Shown here: positions 1 to 5,982 of the stretch, piece after piece | Layout of the letters: each line of letters opens with the position of its first letter | Position numbering within the stretch: position 1 is the stretch's first letter | DNA from: Prochlorococcus marinus str. MIT 9215 | GTDB lineage: Bacteria; Cyanobacteriota; Cyanobacteriia; PCC-6307; Cyanobiaceae | Length of the DNA stretch: 7,425 nucleotides | Direction of reading: 5' to 3' | NCBI GenBank assembly: GCA_949486985.1 | Contig: CATBLW010000055.1 | Location: forward strand, 1 to 7,425 | Notes under the pieces: generated by a model | The model's input: only the letters and a program-made list of their open reading frames with translations | Told to the model about the DNA's origin: nothing | Databases searched by the model: none | Position numbers and translations under genes: made by a program

Positions 1-396
1 CTTGGTGTCTTTGGCTGCACTCAGAAACAAGAGGATGTTACGAGCAAAAAGCCTCTTATCGAAACGTTGGTAAGTGCCAAACAATCATGGAATGGAGACG
101 TTTATCAGTATCCAGAAGGGCAAGCTCAAATCAGCCTGCAGAGGATCACAGTCCCGGCAGGTTTTCGCACACCAGTTCATACGCACCCACAACCCGGAGT
201 GGCCTACGTGATCAAAGGCAAGCTGGAGTGCATCGCCAAGGCAGATCAAACTCTCATTGCAGAACCTGGCGATAGCTTTGCGACAACATTTGGAGATGTA
301 CCTCACTATTGCGAAAACATCAGCAAAGAAGAGGGTGTCGTGATGGTTACTTATGCGGGAGTCGTCGACCAACCCGTCACACTGCCTGTCAAATAA
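1..396 (+). CDS. Cupin-domain protein, probable lipoprotein (5' end cut by window)
   Basis: The frame ending at TAA 394-396 is open to base 1, so the TTG at 67 is probably internal and the true start lies outside the window. The first visible residues read LGVFGC; V-F-G-C fits a lipobox, with Cys at bases 16-18, so the mature protein would be lipid-anchored and exported. This is inferred, because most of the signal peptide is missing. A single cupin_2-type beta-barrel follows: motif 1 has H60 and H62 (HTHP, visible-residue numbering) with the conserved barrel glycine at 73, and motif 2 has G90, H102 and N106. The glutamate usually found four or five residues after HxH is replaced by G66/V67, so the metal site may be incomplete or use a different ligand set. 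Visible length is 131 residues, usual for a one-domain cupin. The substrate is unknown; such proteins include metal-dependent enzymes and small-molecule binders. The gene converges on a minus-strand gene ending at 561. Confidence 0.8.
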   Translation, partial: LGVFGCTQKQEDVTSKKPLIETLVSAKQSWNGDVYQYPEGQAQISLQRITVPAGFRTPVHTHPQPGVAYVIKGKLECIAKADQTLIAEPGDSFATTFGDVPHYCENISKEEGVVMVTYAGVVDQPVTLPVK

Positions 397-449
397 AGCC
401 TTTACCTTTTCTATTAGCCAGCAAGAAAATACTTGAACTTTTTTATCTT

Positions 450-473
450 TTGCGAAGCTATTGTTGCTCGCAA
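450..473. repeat. Short inverted repeat / stem-loop in convergent gap
   Basis: TTGCGA (450-455) is the exact reverse complement of TCGCAA (468-473). Two further G-C pairs form inside (457-458 with 466-467) past a bulged A, leaving a 7-nt loop. It lies 3' of the cupin gene, just after a T-rich stretch (CTTTTTTATCTTTT, 437-451). No T-tract follows the stem on either strand, so it does not meet the intrinsic-terminator pattern. It may help stop transcription or protect 3' ends between convergent genes, or be chance in AT-rich DNA. Confidence 0.3.
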
Positions 474-490
474 TATCAATACAAATAGCA

Positions 491-541
491 GGCCAAAAAG
501 CAATTGGTTCGCCCAATAAGCAACCCTCTTGCTTTGCGGCC
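491..541. repeat. Imperfect 13-bp inverted repeat with nested hairpin
   Basis: GGCCAAAAAGCAA (491-503) pairs with TTGCTTTGCGGCC (529-541) at 11 of 13 positions. The two mismatches lie next to the GGCC ends. The intervening bases contain a smaller stem, ATTGG (503-507) with CCAAT (513-517), around a 5-nt loop. It sits about 20 bases beyond the stop of the minus-strand gene ending at 561 and 95 bases beyond the cupin stop. No run of T follows either arm. It may be a terminator-like or mRNA-stabilising structure shared by the convergent genes; function is inferred from position only. Confidence 0.3.
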
Positions 542-560
542 AGTCATATCAATCCCAAGT

Positions 561-914
561 TCAACTACAAAGCGATAAACAACGCTGAAGATGCTCTACG
601 GCTTGCTTTCGCTGTGGGCTTCTTGCATGGATTCCCATCATCCCCAGCCAAAATCTGCCATCGTCCTGCATGACCAGCACAGGCTTAGCTCCACCCCCTG
701 CCGCTTGAACGTCAAGAAGTGCCATGCATAACCTTTCGGCAACTTCGTGGCCATTCGGACGCTCTCTCAGTCGCTGCAATACAGGTTGCACCTGAGTGAA
801 AGGAACGAACAGCGCTCTTTGAGAATCCGTGACCAGGATCAAGCCATCCAACCACTCAACTTCCTGAAGCAAATCCTCGATCGATGAGAGGAGGCAAGGG
901 ATGGGAAAGGCCAT
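561..914 (-). CDS. Uncharacterised 117-residue soluble protein
   Basis: I do not recognise a family for this gene. The protein is 117 residues, with no signal peptide, no membrane segment and no clear catalytic motif. It begins with a probable amphipathic helix (SSIEDLLQEVEWLDG, residues 10-24), followed by a short strand (LILVTD, 25-30). A middle helical part is rich in Arg, Leu and Glu (VQPVLQRLRERPNG, 42-55). A Gly-rich turn (AGGGAK) leads to a strand, VLVMQDDGRFWLGM. The C-terminus is basic and helical (QRKQAVEHLQRCL). The ATG at 914 is the only good start, since an in-frame stop lies 5 codons upstream; GAG nine bases before it is a weak ribosome site. It lies 76 bases after menG on the same strand and may be a distal member of that unit. 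It is plausibly a lineage-restricted cyanobacterial protein. The reading frame is well supported by composition and context, but the function is unknown. Confidence 0.7.
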   Translation of the reverse strand: MAFPIPCLLSSIEDLLQEVEWLDGLILVTDSQRALFVPFTQVQPVLQRLRERPNGHEVAERLCMALLDVQAAGGGAKPVLVMQDDGRFWLGMMGIHARSPQRKQAVEHLQRCLSLCS

Positions 915-954
915 AGCACCCGGCTCTTAATCTTTTCTTCATAAATCATCCACC

Positions 955-973
955 TGCCACTTGGCAAGTGGCA
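955..973 (-). terminator. Perfect 8-bp stem-loop after menG, possible terminator or processing hairpin
   Basis: TGCCACTT (955-962) and AAGTGGCA (966-973) are exact reverse complements around a 3-nt loop. Read on the minus strand, the hairpin begins 17 bases after the menG stop and ends about 40 bases before the ATG of the 117-residue gene. The bases after it (GGTGGATGATTTATG) are not a U-tract, so a classical intrinsic terminator is not supported. It could reduce read-through, stabilise the menG mRNA 3' end or affect translation of the next gene. The structure is seen; its role is inferred. Confidence 0.4.
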
Positions 974-990
974 CATCGGTATAGCTGCGC

Positions 991-1692
991 TCAGGCCTTG
1001 AGGAGCAATGCGCCCATCTGCCCCGCCACCATGGGGCGGTGACAGGCCTCTGAGAACCCTGCATCCATCGCCAAACGCTCCTGAGCCACTCCCTCTGGGA
1101 ACTTTTTCAAACTGGCTTCCAAATAGGCATATTGATCACGAAAACCAGCTTTTGCGGCCACCGGCACCACCAACTGGCGGAGATAAAACTTTTGAAAACG
1201 GTCTGCCATCGTGCCCGCCGCCGTTCGGTTGAAATCCAATACCCCTGCCCGAGCACCAGGACGCAATAAGCGACGCACCTCTTGCAAACCCAAGAAGGGA
1301 TCAACCAAATTGCGCAGGCCATAAGCCATCACCACACCATCAAAGCTTTGGCTAGGCAAGCTTGTGTTGATCGCATCAGCTTGCTGCCATTCCAAGTCCA
1401 GCCAAGGCTCAGAAGCAGCTCGCTGCTTGGCTACGACCAGAGGCTCTGCCGCAGCATCAAGCCCTAAGACTGTTCCCCCAGGTCGCACTTTGCGAGCAAT
1501 CGATAGTGCCAAATCGCCAGTGCCACAGCAAAGATCAAGCCACTTCTCACCCCCACTTGGTGTCAACCAAACCAGCAACTGCCGCTTCCAGATGCGATGC
1601 AGGCCCATGCTGAGCACGTCATTGAGTTGGTCGTAGCTCGGAGCTACTGCGTTGAACAATTGCTCAACGGCCTTGGGGTCGCCAGGCCTCAA
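991..1692 (-). CDS. menG: UbiE/MenG-family quinone C-methyltransferase (demethylphylloquinone methyltransferase)
   Basis: This enzyme performs SAM-dependent C-methylation of the naphthoquinone ring, the last step of phylloquinone (vitamin K1, the photosystem I A1 cofactor) synthesis in cyanobacteria. In other bacteria the same family acts on menaquinone and ubiquinone precursors. The 233-residue length is normal. The N-terminal UbiE/COQ5 signature is clear (YDQLNDVLSMGLHRIWKR, residues 20-37). SAM motif I is DLCCGTGD (53-60), with the acidic ribose-binding residue near D79, and the family motif YGLRNLVD is at 124-131. The second PROSITE-type signature is relaxed (LRPGARAGVLDFNRT), as often seen in phototroph members. 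The start is TTG at 1690-1692; it overlaps the stop of the upstream gene as TTGA, and the motif spacing from the N-terminus fits. There is no strong Shine-Dalgarno, consistent with translational coupling. A plastoquinone or tocopherol methyltransferase is a less likely alternative. Confidence 0.92.
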   Translation of the reverse strand: MRPGDPKAVEQLFNAVAPSYDQLNDVLSMGLHRIWKRQLLVWLTPSGGEKWLDLCCGTGDLALSIARKVRPGGTVLGLDAAAEPLVVAKQRAASEPWLDLEWQQADAINTSLPSQSFDGVVMAYGLRNLVDPFLGLQEVRRLLRPGARAGVLDFNRTAAGTMADRFQKFYLRQLVVPVAAKAGFRDQYAYLEASLKKFPEGVAQERLAMDAGFSEACHRPMVAGQMGALLLKA

Positions 1693-1919
1693 AGGGGTAA
1701 TCCGTTAACGGCCACAACCATCACACCCACCAATCCAACTGCCGCGGAACAAACCATGCAACCAGCCAGCATCAATGCAAACTCTTGCTGATTCAAAGCC
1801 TTAACGATCAATTGCGTGGCCCAGGCGAACAAAACAATGACCCAAACCATCATCGCGATGCCAGTTGGTAATGCCCAGGTGGATTGACTCACAGGCAAGA
1901 CCAAAAGCACATTTATCAA
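1689..1919 (-). CDS. Small two-helix membrane protein, unknown function
   Basis: This is a short protein, at most 76 residues, with two hydrophobic segments. One runs roughly from TGIAMMVWVIVLFAW to LIV (residues 19-40 from the TTG start), the other from FALMLAGCM to VVAV (47-72), and a short polar loop (KALNQQE) joins them. I see no catalytic motif, and the family is not recognised. The start is uncertain: TTG at 1919 lies 22 bases after hisF, and GTG at 1892 would give a 67-residue protein beginning (M)SQSTWALP, a more natural N-terminus. No good ribosome site precedes either. The stop codon shares bases with the menG start (TTGA, 1689-1692), which argues for a real, translated gene. It follows hisF on the same strand. 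It is likely to sit in the thylakoid or plasma membrane; a link to quinone methylation is only suggested by the coupling. Confidence 0.68.
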   Translation of the reverse strand: MINVLLVLPVSQSTWALPTGIAMMVWVIVLFAWATQLIVKALNQQEFALMLAGCMVCSAAVGLVGVMVVAVNGLPL

Positions 1920-1941
1920 TAGAACTTCATATCAAGGCTAG

Positions 1942-2748
1942 TCACGAGCCATTGTCACCGTGGCTACTTTCCTCATTTTCAAGAGGCCTAATCAGCAAAC
2001 CTCGCCGTAAAAGATCCTGCTTAATCTCCTCCACACTCAACACTCCATCGTGAAGCAATGAAGCCAAAAGAGCAGCCGAAGCCTTCCCCTTGATCAGCGC
2101 TTCGGCGATGTGTTCCAAGCAACCTGCTCCCCCGGAAGCAATCACTGGCACAGGCACGGCCTCTGCGACCGCCCGCGTCAGCTCCAGGTCGTACCCCGCC
2201 TGGGTTCCATCACCATCCATTGAGGTGAGAAGGATTTCGCCTGCCCCAAGATCTGCGACCTGTCTGGCCCAACTGACAACATCCAAACCAGTGTTCTGCC
2301 TTCCACCTTTGACATAAACATCCCAACCACATCCTTCTTGCTCTGATCGACGCCGAGCATCAATGGCCACAACAATGCATTGGCAGCCAAAGCGATCAGC
2401 ACCCTGGGCGACCAGATCAGGTGTACGCACCGCAGATGAATTCAGACTCACCTTGTCGGCACCTGCCCTCAATAATTCGGTAATCCCTTCAATCGAACCA
2501 ATTCCTCCGCCAACGGTGAAAGGAATGGTCACGGCATCAGCGGTGCGTCGCACCAGGTCCACCAAAGTGGCTCTCCCCTCATAGGTTGCCGCGATGTCGA
2601 GAAACACCAATTCATCAGCTCCAGCAAGGCTGTAGCGGCAAGCCAGTTCCACTGGATCACCAGCATCACGCAGACCCACAAAGTTCACACCTTTAACGAC
2701 ACGACCATCGGCAACGTCAAGGCAAGGGATCAAGCGAAGGGCGACCAT
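1942..2748 (-). CDS. hisF: Imidazole glycerol phosphate synthase, cyclase subunit HisF
   Basis: HisF forms a cytoplasmic complex with the glutaminase HisH. It uses ammonia to convert PRFAR into imidazole glycerol phosphate (fifth step of histidine synthesis) and AICAR, which returns to purine synthesis. The protein is a (beta/alpha)8 barrel. The two catalytic aspartates occur at canonical positions, D11 (IPCLDVADGRVVKG) and D130 (VVAIDARR). Phosphate-binding motifs are FTVGGGI (77-83) and, in the second half, SMDGDGT and VIASGGAG. The length of 268 is slightly above the usual 250-258, owing to a short acidic C-terminal tail (ENEESSHGDN). The start is ATG at 2746-2748, fixed by alignment of the first beta strand. 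hisH is not in this window, as expected where his genes are scattered. It probably heads the minus-strand unit hisF - small membrane protein - menG, and is divergent from the PetP-like gene across 59 bases. Confidence 0.97.
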   Translation of the reverse strand: MVALRLIPCLDVADGRVVKGVNFVGLRDAGDPVELACRYSLAGADELVFLDIAATYEGRATLVDLVRRTADAVTIPFTVGGGIGSIEGITELLRAGADKVSLNSSAVRTPDLVAQGADRFGCQCIVVAIDARRRSEQEGCGWDVYVKGGRQNTGLDVVSWARQVADLGAGEILLTSMDGDGTQAGYDLELTRAVAEAVPVPVIASGGAGCLEHIAEALIKGKASAALLASLLHDGVLSVEEIKQDLLRRGLLIRPLENEESSHGDNGS

Positions 2749-2807
2749 TCGATAATTTCAGCAGAGGTGACTGTTAAGGTTGCGCCACCTTCTAAGCCTC
2801 GCAGGCC
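2749..2807 (+). promoter_or_regulatory. Divergent intergenic region with a candidate -10 element
   Basis: This 59-base gap must hold the promoters, or parts of them, for hisF (minus) and the PetP-like - chlG - PBP run (plus). On the plus strand GATAAT (2751-2756) matches the -10 consensus at five of six bases, and would give a leader of about 45 nt; no convincing -35 lies 16-18 bases upstream within hisF. The leader contains AGGTG (2765-2769), which can pair with CACCT (2786-2790). No convincing hisF promoter was seen, nor a clear ribosome site before the ATG at 2808. Confidence 0.3.
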
Positions 2808-3026
2808 ATGTCTCAGGCTGCTACTGCCATCCAAATCGGTTCCCAAGTCAGGGTCACCAGAGTGCGTGATCGCATTCCAACAGCATTGGTCAATCTCCTT
2901 AGGGGAAATGCAGTTGGCACGGTGGTTGACTTCAAGATGACCGATGGCAAAGGCATTGGCATTGTTGTGGAACTCAGCGACGGCACGACCAGCTGGTTCT
3001 TTGACGACGAAGTCGTCCCCGCTTGA
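2808..3026 (+). CDS. PetP/DUF2862-like small protein (possible cytochrome b6f-associated subunit)
   Basis: This 72-residue soluble protein resembles the cyanobacterial and red-algal DUF2862 family, to which I recall the cytochrome b6f-associated subunit PetP belongs. PetP is a small SH3-like beta protein bound peripherally on the cytoplasmic side of thylakoids and implicated in cyclic electron flow. The features seen are an opening strand with alternating charges (IGSQVRVTRVRDRIP, residues 10-24), a central VGTVVDFKMTDGKGIG segment (36-51) and the closing VELSDGTTSWFFDDE (54-68), with an aromatic-acidic end. This layout fits a five-strand SH3-like barrel; there is no signal or membrane segment. 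The start ATG 2808 gives normal family length. It is followed after 10 nt by chlG, so the two are probably co-transcribed, which supports a photosynthetic role. The PetP assignment itself is from remembered family resemblance, not a search; it may be a paralogue of unknown role. Confidence 0.8.
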   Translation: MSQAATAIQIGSQVRVTRVRDRIPTALVNLLRGNAVGTVVDFKMTDGKGIGIVVELSDGTTSWFFDDEVVPA

Positions 3027-3028
3027 GG
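3025..3028 (+). promoter_or_regulatory. Ribosome binding site for chlG
   Basis: GAGG at 3025-3028 overlaps the TGA stop of the PetP-like gene and lies eight bases before GTG 3037-3039. That is the standard Shine-Dalgarno distance. It decides the chlG start in favour of this GTG over upstream in-frame candidates that would lie inside the preceding gene. Confidence 0.6.
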
Positions 3029-3036
3029 CTCAGGTC

Positions 3037-3990
3037 GTGAGCGATGCCCGTCAAATCCTTGGCATAAAAGGTGCCGCAGGCACGACCAACATCTGGAAGC
3101 TGCGTCTGCAGTTGATGAAACCGATCACCTGGATCCCTCTGATCTGGGGTGTGATGTGTGGTGCTGCAGCGAGTGGAAATTACCAATGGCGTCTTGATCA
3201 CGTTCTTGCCGCCGCCGCTTGCATGTTGATGAGCGGTCCTCTCCTGGCTGGCTATACCCAAACCATCAACGATTACTACGACCGCGAGATCGACGCGATT
3301 AATGAGCCCTATCGCCCGATTCCTTCTGGCGCTATTTCCTTGTTTCAGGTAAGGCTGCAGATCTGGCTTCTGCTTCTTCTCGGGCTAGGCGTTTCTTATG
3401 GCCTTGATCAATGGGCTGGCCATAGCAAACCGGTGATGCTGATCCTGGCCTTAGGTGGCTCATTCGTGAGCTTCATTTATTCAGCCCCGCCCCTCAAACT
3501 CAAGCAAAACGGCTGGCTAGGCAACTATGCCCTTGGAGCAAGCTATATCGCCCTGCCCTGGTGGGCTGGTCAGGCCCTCTTCGGGCAACTCACATGGGCC
3601 ACAGCCCTGCTCACCCTTGCTTACAGCATGGCTGGACTCGGCATTGCAGTGATCAATGACTTCAAAAGCGTGGAGGGTGATCGTGCCCTGGGGCTGGAAT
3701 CATTACCCGTTGCCTTTGGCATCAAAAAGGCCAGTTGGATCAGCGCAGGAATGATGGACGTGTTCCAACTCGCGATGGTTGTTGTGCTGATCGCCATCGG
3801 CCAACATCTTGCAGCTGTAATCCTGGTGCTATTGATCCTTCCTCAGCTCACATTTCAAGACATCTGGCTGCTCAGAGATCCCTTGGCTTTTGATGTGAAA
3901 TATCAGGCCAGCGCTCAACCTTTCCTGATCTTGGGAATGCTTGTAACAGCTATTGCTTTTGGGCACAGCCCACTCACTCAAGGGATGTGA
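3037..3990 (+). CDS. chlG: Chlorophyll synthase ChlG
   Basis: ChlG is an integral thylakoid-membrane prenyltransferase of the UbiA superfamily. It esterifies chlorophyllide a (the divinyl form in Prochlorococcus) with phytyl or geranylgeranyl diphosphate, the last committed step of chlorophyll synthesis. From GTG 3037 the protein has 317 residues, a normal length. The first Asp-rich motif is NDYYDREID (78-86), followed by the ChlG-typical NEPYRPIPSG (89-98). The second motif is INDFKSVEGD (206-215), ending in ALGLESLPVAFG. YSAPPLKLKQNGW (148-160) is also typical. About eight or nine hydrophobic helices can be seen. The frame is open further upstream to 2944, but that part is a shadow of the PetP-like gene and does not resemble ChlG; GAGG before the GTG supports the chosen start. 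It lies 10 nt after the PetP-like gene and overlaps the following PBP gene by four bases, so the three are probably one operon. Confidence 0.96.
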   Translation: MSDARQILGIKGAAGTTNIWKLRLQLMKPITWIPLIWGVMCGAAASGNYQWRLDHVLAAAACMLMSGPLLAGYTQTINDYYDREIDAINEPYRPIPSGAISLFQVRLQIWLLLLLGLGVSYGLDQWAGHSKPVMLILALGGSFVSFIYSAPPLKLKQNGWLGNYALGASYIALPWWAGQALFGQLTWATALLTLAYSMAGLGIAVINDFKSVEGDRALGLESLPVAFGIKKASWISAGMMDVFQLAMVVVLIAIGQHLAAVILVLLILPQLTFQDIWLLRDPLAFDVKYQASAQPFLILGMLVTAIAFGHSPLTQGM

Positions 3991-5963
3991 ATCGCACCAA
4001 CCGTCACTGGATTCTGATTGCTGGTGCCGCGTTTGCGCTCGGCGGTGGAGTGGCTGTGGCTGAACAATCAGTCAACAAGGCCATCGATTCTTTTCTCCCT
4101 GATGCCAGAGGAATTACCAGATTCAGCCGGCCTGGAACGATCACACTCCTGTCCAGTGATGGACAGGTCATTCAGAAACTGGGTCCGGCAACTCGCGAGA
4201 AAATTGCTACAGGAGAAATGCCACCGCTTGTTGAGCAAGCTTTCGTAGCAGCAGAAGATCGGCGCTTTTATCAACATAACGGCATCGATCTCTGGGGGAT
4301 TAGCAGAGCTTTGTTGACAAACTTGCGAAAGGGTTCTGTTCGCGAAGGTGCAAGCACGATCACCCAACAATTAGCGCGCACAGTATTTCTCAGTCAGGAC
4401 CGCACGATTACCCGCAAGCTCAAGGAAGCTGCTCTTGCCACAAAGCTGGAGCGACAACTCAGCAAAGCGCAAATACTTGAGCAATATCTGAATTATGTGT
4501 ATCTGGGATCAGGTGCTTACGGCATATCCGACGCAGCCTGGGTTTACTTTTCAAAAACCCCCAATCAACTCACCCTTCCAGAAGCCGCTCTGATCGCAGG
4601 CCTGCCTCCAGCTCCATCCTTATATTCGCCTTTGGTGAACCCAGATCTCGCACTGCAAAGGCGTTCTGTGGTGCTTGATCGCATGAAACAAGCTGGCTTC
4701 ATCTCAGCTACTGAAGCTGATGCAGCCAACACAAGCCCACTCAATCTCAAGCCTGCTATCCCGAAATACTTCAACAGCGCGGCACCTTACTTCACCAGTT
4801 GGGTCGCACAAAAGCTACCGAATTTAATCAATTCAGACCAGATAGAAATGGGTGGTTTGAAAATTCAAACTAGCCTCAATCTTGATTGGCAGAAAGAAGC
4901 AAAGCAGGTTCTTTTCAAGAACAATCCAGGCAACACTCAAGGAGCCATGGTGTCAATTGAGCCCAGCACTGGCCTCGTGAGAGTAATGATTGGTGGCAAC
5001 GATTTCATGGCCAGTCAGTTCAACCGAGCCACACAAGCCCTGAGATCACCAGGCTCCACATTCAAGCTATTCCCCTACGCAGCGGCCATCAATGCTGGGA
5101 TCAAACCTGAATACAAATTCATCGATAAACCCAGCTGTTGGAATAAATACTGCCCCAAAAATTTCGGCAACAAATATCTCGGCTCCGTTTCGATGGCTGA
5201 CGCGCTAAAGAACTCTCTCAATACTGTTGCTGTTCAGATTTTGGCCAAGGTTGGTTTTGATGATGTCATCAACATGGCCAATCAACTGGGCATCGGCAAT
5301 GAGCGTCCTCTAGGCAAGTACTACCCACTCGCAATCGGTGCCTACGAACAAACCGTGCTCGACATGACTGCCGCCTATGCAGCGGTAGCCAACCGCGGCT
5401 TTTATATGAAGCCAACACCATTTGAGGAGATTCGTGGCCCCAATAACGAGTTGTTATGGAGTCGAAGAATCGATGGCGACATGGGACGTCGTGCCATCGA
5501 CAGGGATGTCGCCGACACCATGAACTGGATGCTGCAACGGGTTGTCAGTGGTGGCACGGGTATTGCAGCAAAGCTGCCTGACAGGCCGGTATCAGGCAAA
5601 ACAGGAACATCTGAAGGGGCTCGAGACCTCTGGTTTATCGGCTCAATTCCTCAGCTCACCACTGCTGTTTGGTTCGGCTACGACAACAACCGTGAAACCC
5701 ATAGCGGCAGCGGCGAGGCGGCATGGACATGGAAGCAGTTCATGCTCAAGATCAAAGACAACTTTGAGGTCAAGCCCTTCCCGCCGAAGCCAATGATGAG
5801 CCGCACATTCAAAGGCAAAAAAGCAAGCAAAGCGAGCAAAGATTCAGATGCAGCTGATAAGACAAACGATCCATCCAAGGGTCCACCACCACCTCGCTAT
5901 ATCGCTCCACCAGGGGGGCCGCCATTAACTGACAACTTTGAGCCTTTACCGATTACCTATTGA
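3987..5963 (+). CDS. Class A penicillin-binding protein (bifunctional transglycosylase/transpeptidase)
   Basis: This is a PBP1A-type enzyme that polymerises lipid II into glycan strands and cross-links the peptides. It is anchored in the plasma membrane with its domains in the periplasm. It has 658 residues. A short basic N-terminus is followed by a signal anchor (about 8-26). The GT51 transglycosylase domain has EDRRFYQHNG (90-99, catalytic E90), GASTITQQLAR (121-131), RKLKEAALA (143-151, second Glu E147) and YLNYVYLGSGAYGI (167-180). The transpeptidase domain has the serine motif STFK (357-360, nucleophile S357), SLN (410-412) and KTGT (538-541). All key residues are present, so it should be active. 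A Lys/Ser/Asp-rich linker (about 609-630) and a Pro/Gly-rich tail (631-655) look disordered. The start is GTG 3987, overlapping the chlG stop as GTGA. AAGG only three bases before it suggests re-initiation after chlG translation. It converges on rsmB with a 2-base gap. Confidence 0.95.
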   Translation: MNRTNRHWILIAGAAFALGGGVAVAEQSVNKAIDSFLPDARGITRFSRPGTITLLSSDGQVIQKLGPATREKIATGEMPPLVEQAFVAAEDRRFYQHNGIDLWGISRALLTNLRKGSVREGASTITQQLARTVFLSQDRTITRKLKEAALATKLERQLSKAQILEQYLNYVYLGSGAYGISDAAWVYFSKTPNQLTLPEAALIAGLPPAPSLYSPLVNPDLALQRRSVVLDRMKQAGFISATEADAANTSPLNLKPAIPKYFNSAAPYFTSWVAQKLPNLINSDQIEMGGLKIQTSLNLDWQKEAKQVLFKNNPGNTQGAMVSIEPSTGLVRVMIGGNDFMASQFNRATQALRSPGSTFKLFPYAAAINAGIKPEYKFIDKPSCWNKYCPKNFGNKYLGSVSMADALKNSLNTVAVQILAKVGFDDVINMANQLGIGNERPLGKYYPLAIGAYEQTVLDMTAAYAAVANRGFYMKPTPFEEIRGPNNELLWSRRIDGDMGRRAIDRDVADTMNWMLQRVVSGGTGIAAKLPDRPVSGKTGTSEGARDLWFIGSIPQLTTAVWFGYDNNRETHSGSGEAAWTWKQFMLKIKDNFEVKPFPPKPMMSRTFKGKKASKASKDSDAADKTNDPSKGPPPPRYIAPPGGPPLTDNFEPLPITY

Positions 5964-5982
5964 ACTCAGCAACGATCAATAG
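5957..5982. repeat. Inverted repeat spanning the convergent stop codons
   Basis: CTATTGA (5957-5963) is the exact reverse complement of TCAATAG (5976-5982), separated by 12 bases. The left arm contains the PBP stop codon, and the loop contains the rsmB stop. The 7-bp stem is AT-rich and no T-tract follows on either strand, so it is a weak candidate for a shared terminator. No other terminator is visible between the two genes. Confidence 0.3.

Noticed and set aside
422..450. Weak intrinsic terminator after the cupin gene (CAAG/CTTG stem followed by a T-rich stretch)
   Set aside because: The stem is only 4 bp and AT-rich; too weak to call, though the T-rich stretch after it is real.
85..516. 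143-residue minus-strand open frame across the cupin gene
   Set aside because: It is antisense to a clear cupin domain, has Cys/His-rich, shadow-like composition and matches no family; the plus-strand cupin motifs decide the strand.
2749..2777. Minus-strand hisF promoter using TTAACA (2772-2777) as -35
   Set aside because: With 17-bp spacing the -10 would be TATCGA, a poor match, and the start site would fall inside the hisF coding region.
2944..3036. N-terminal extension of chlG beginning inside the PetP-like gene
   Set aside because: The extra residues are a frame-shifted reading of the upstream gene and unlike ChlG; GTG 3037 has a well-spaced GAGG and gives the usual protein length.
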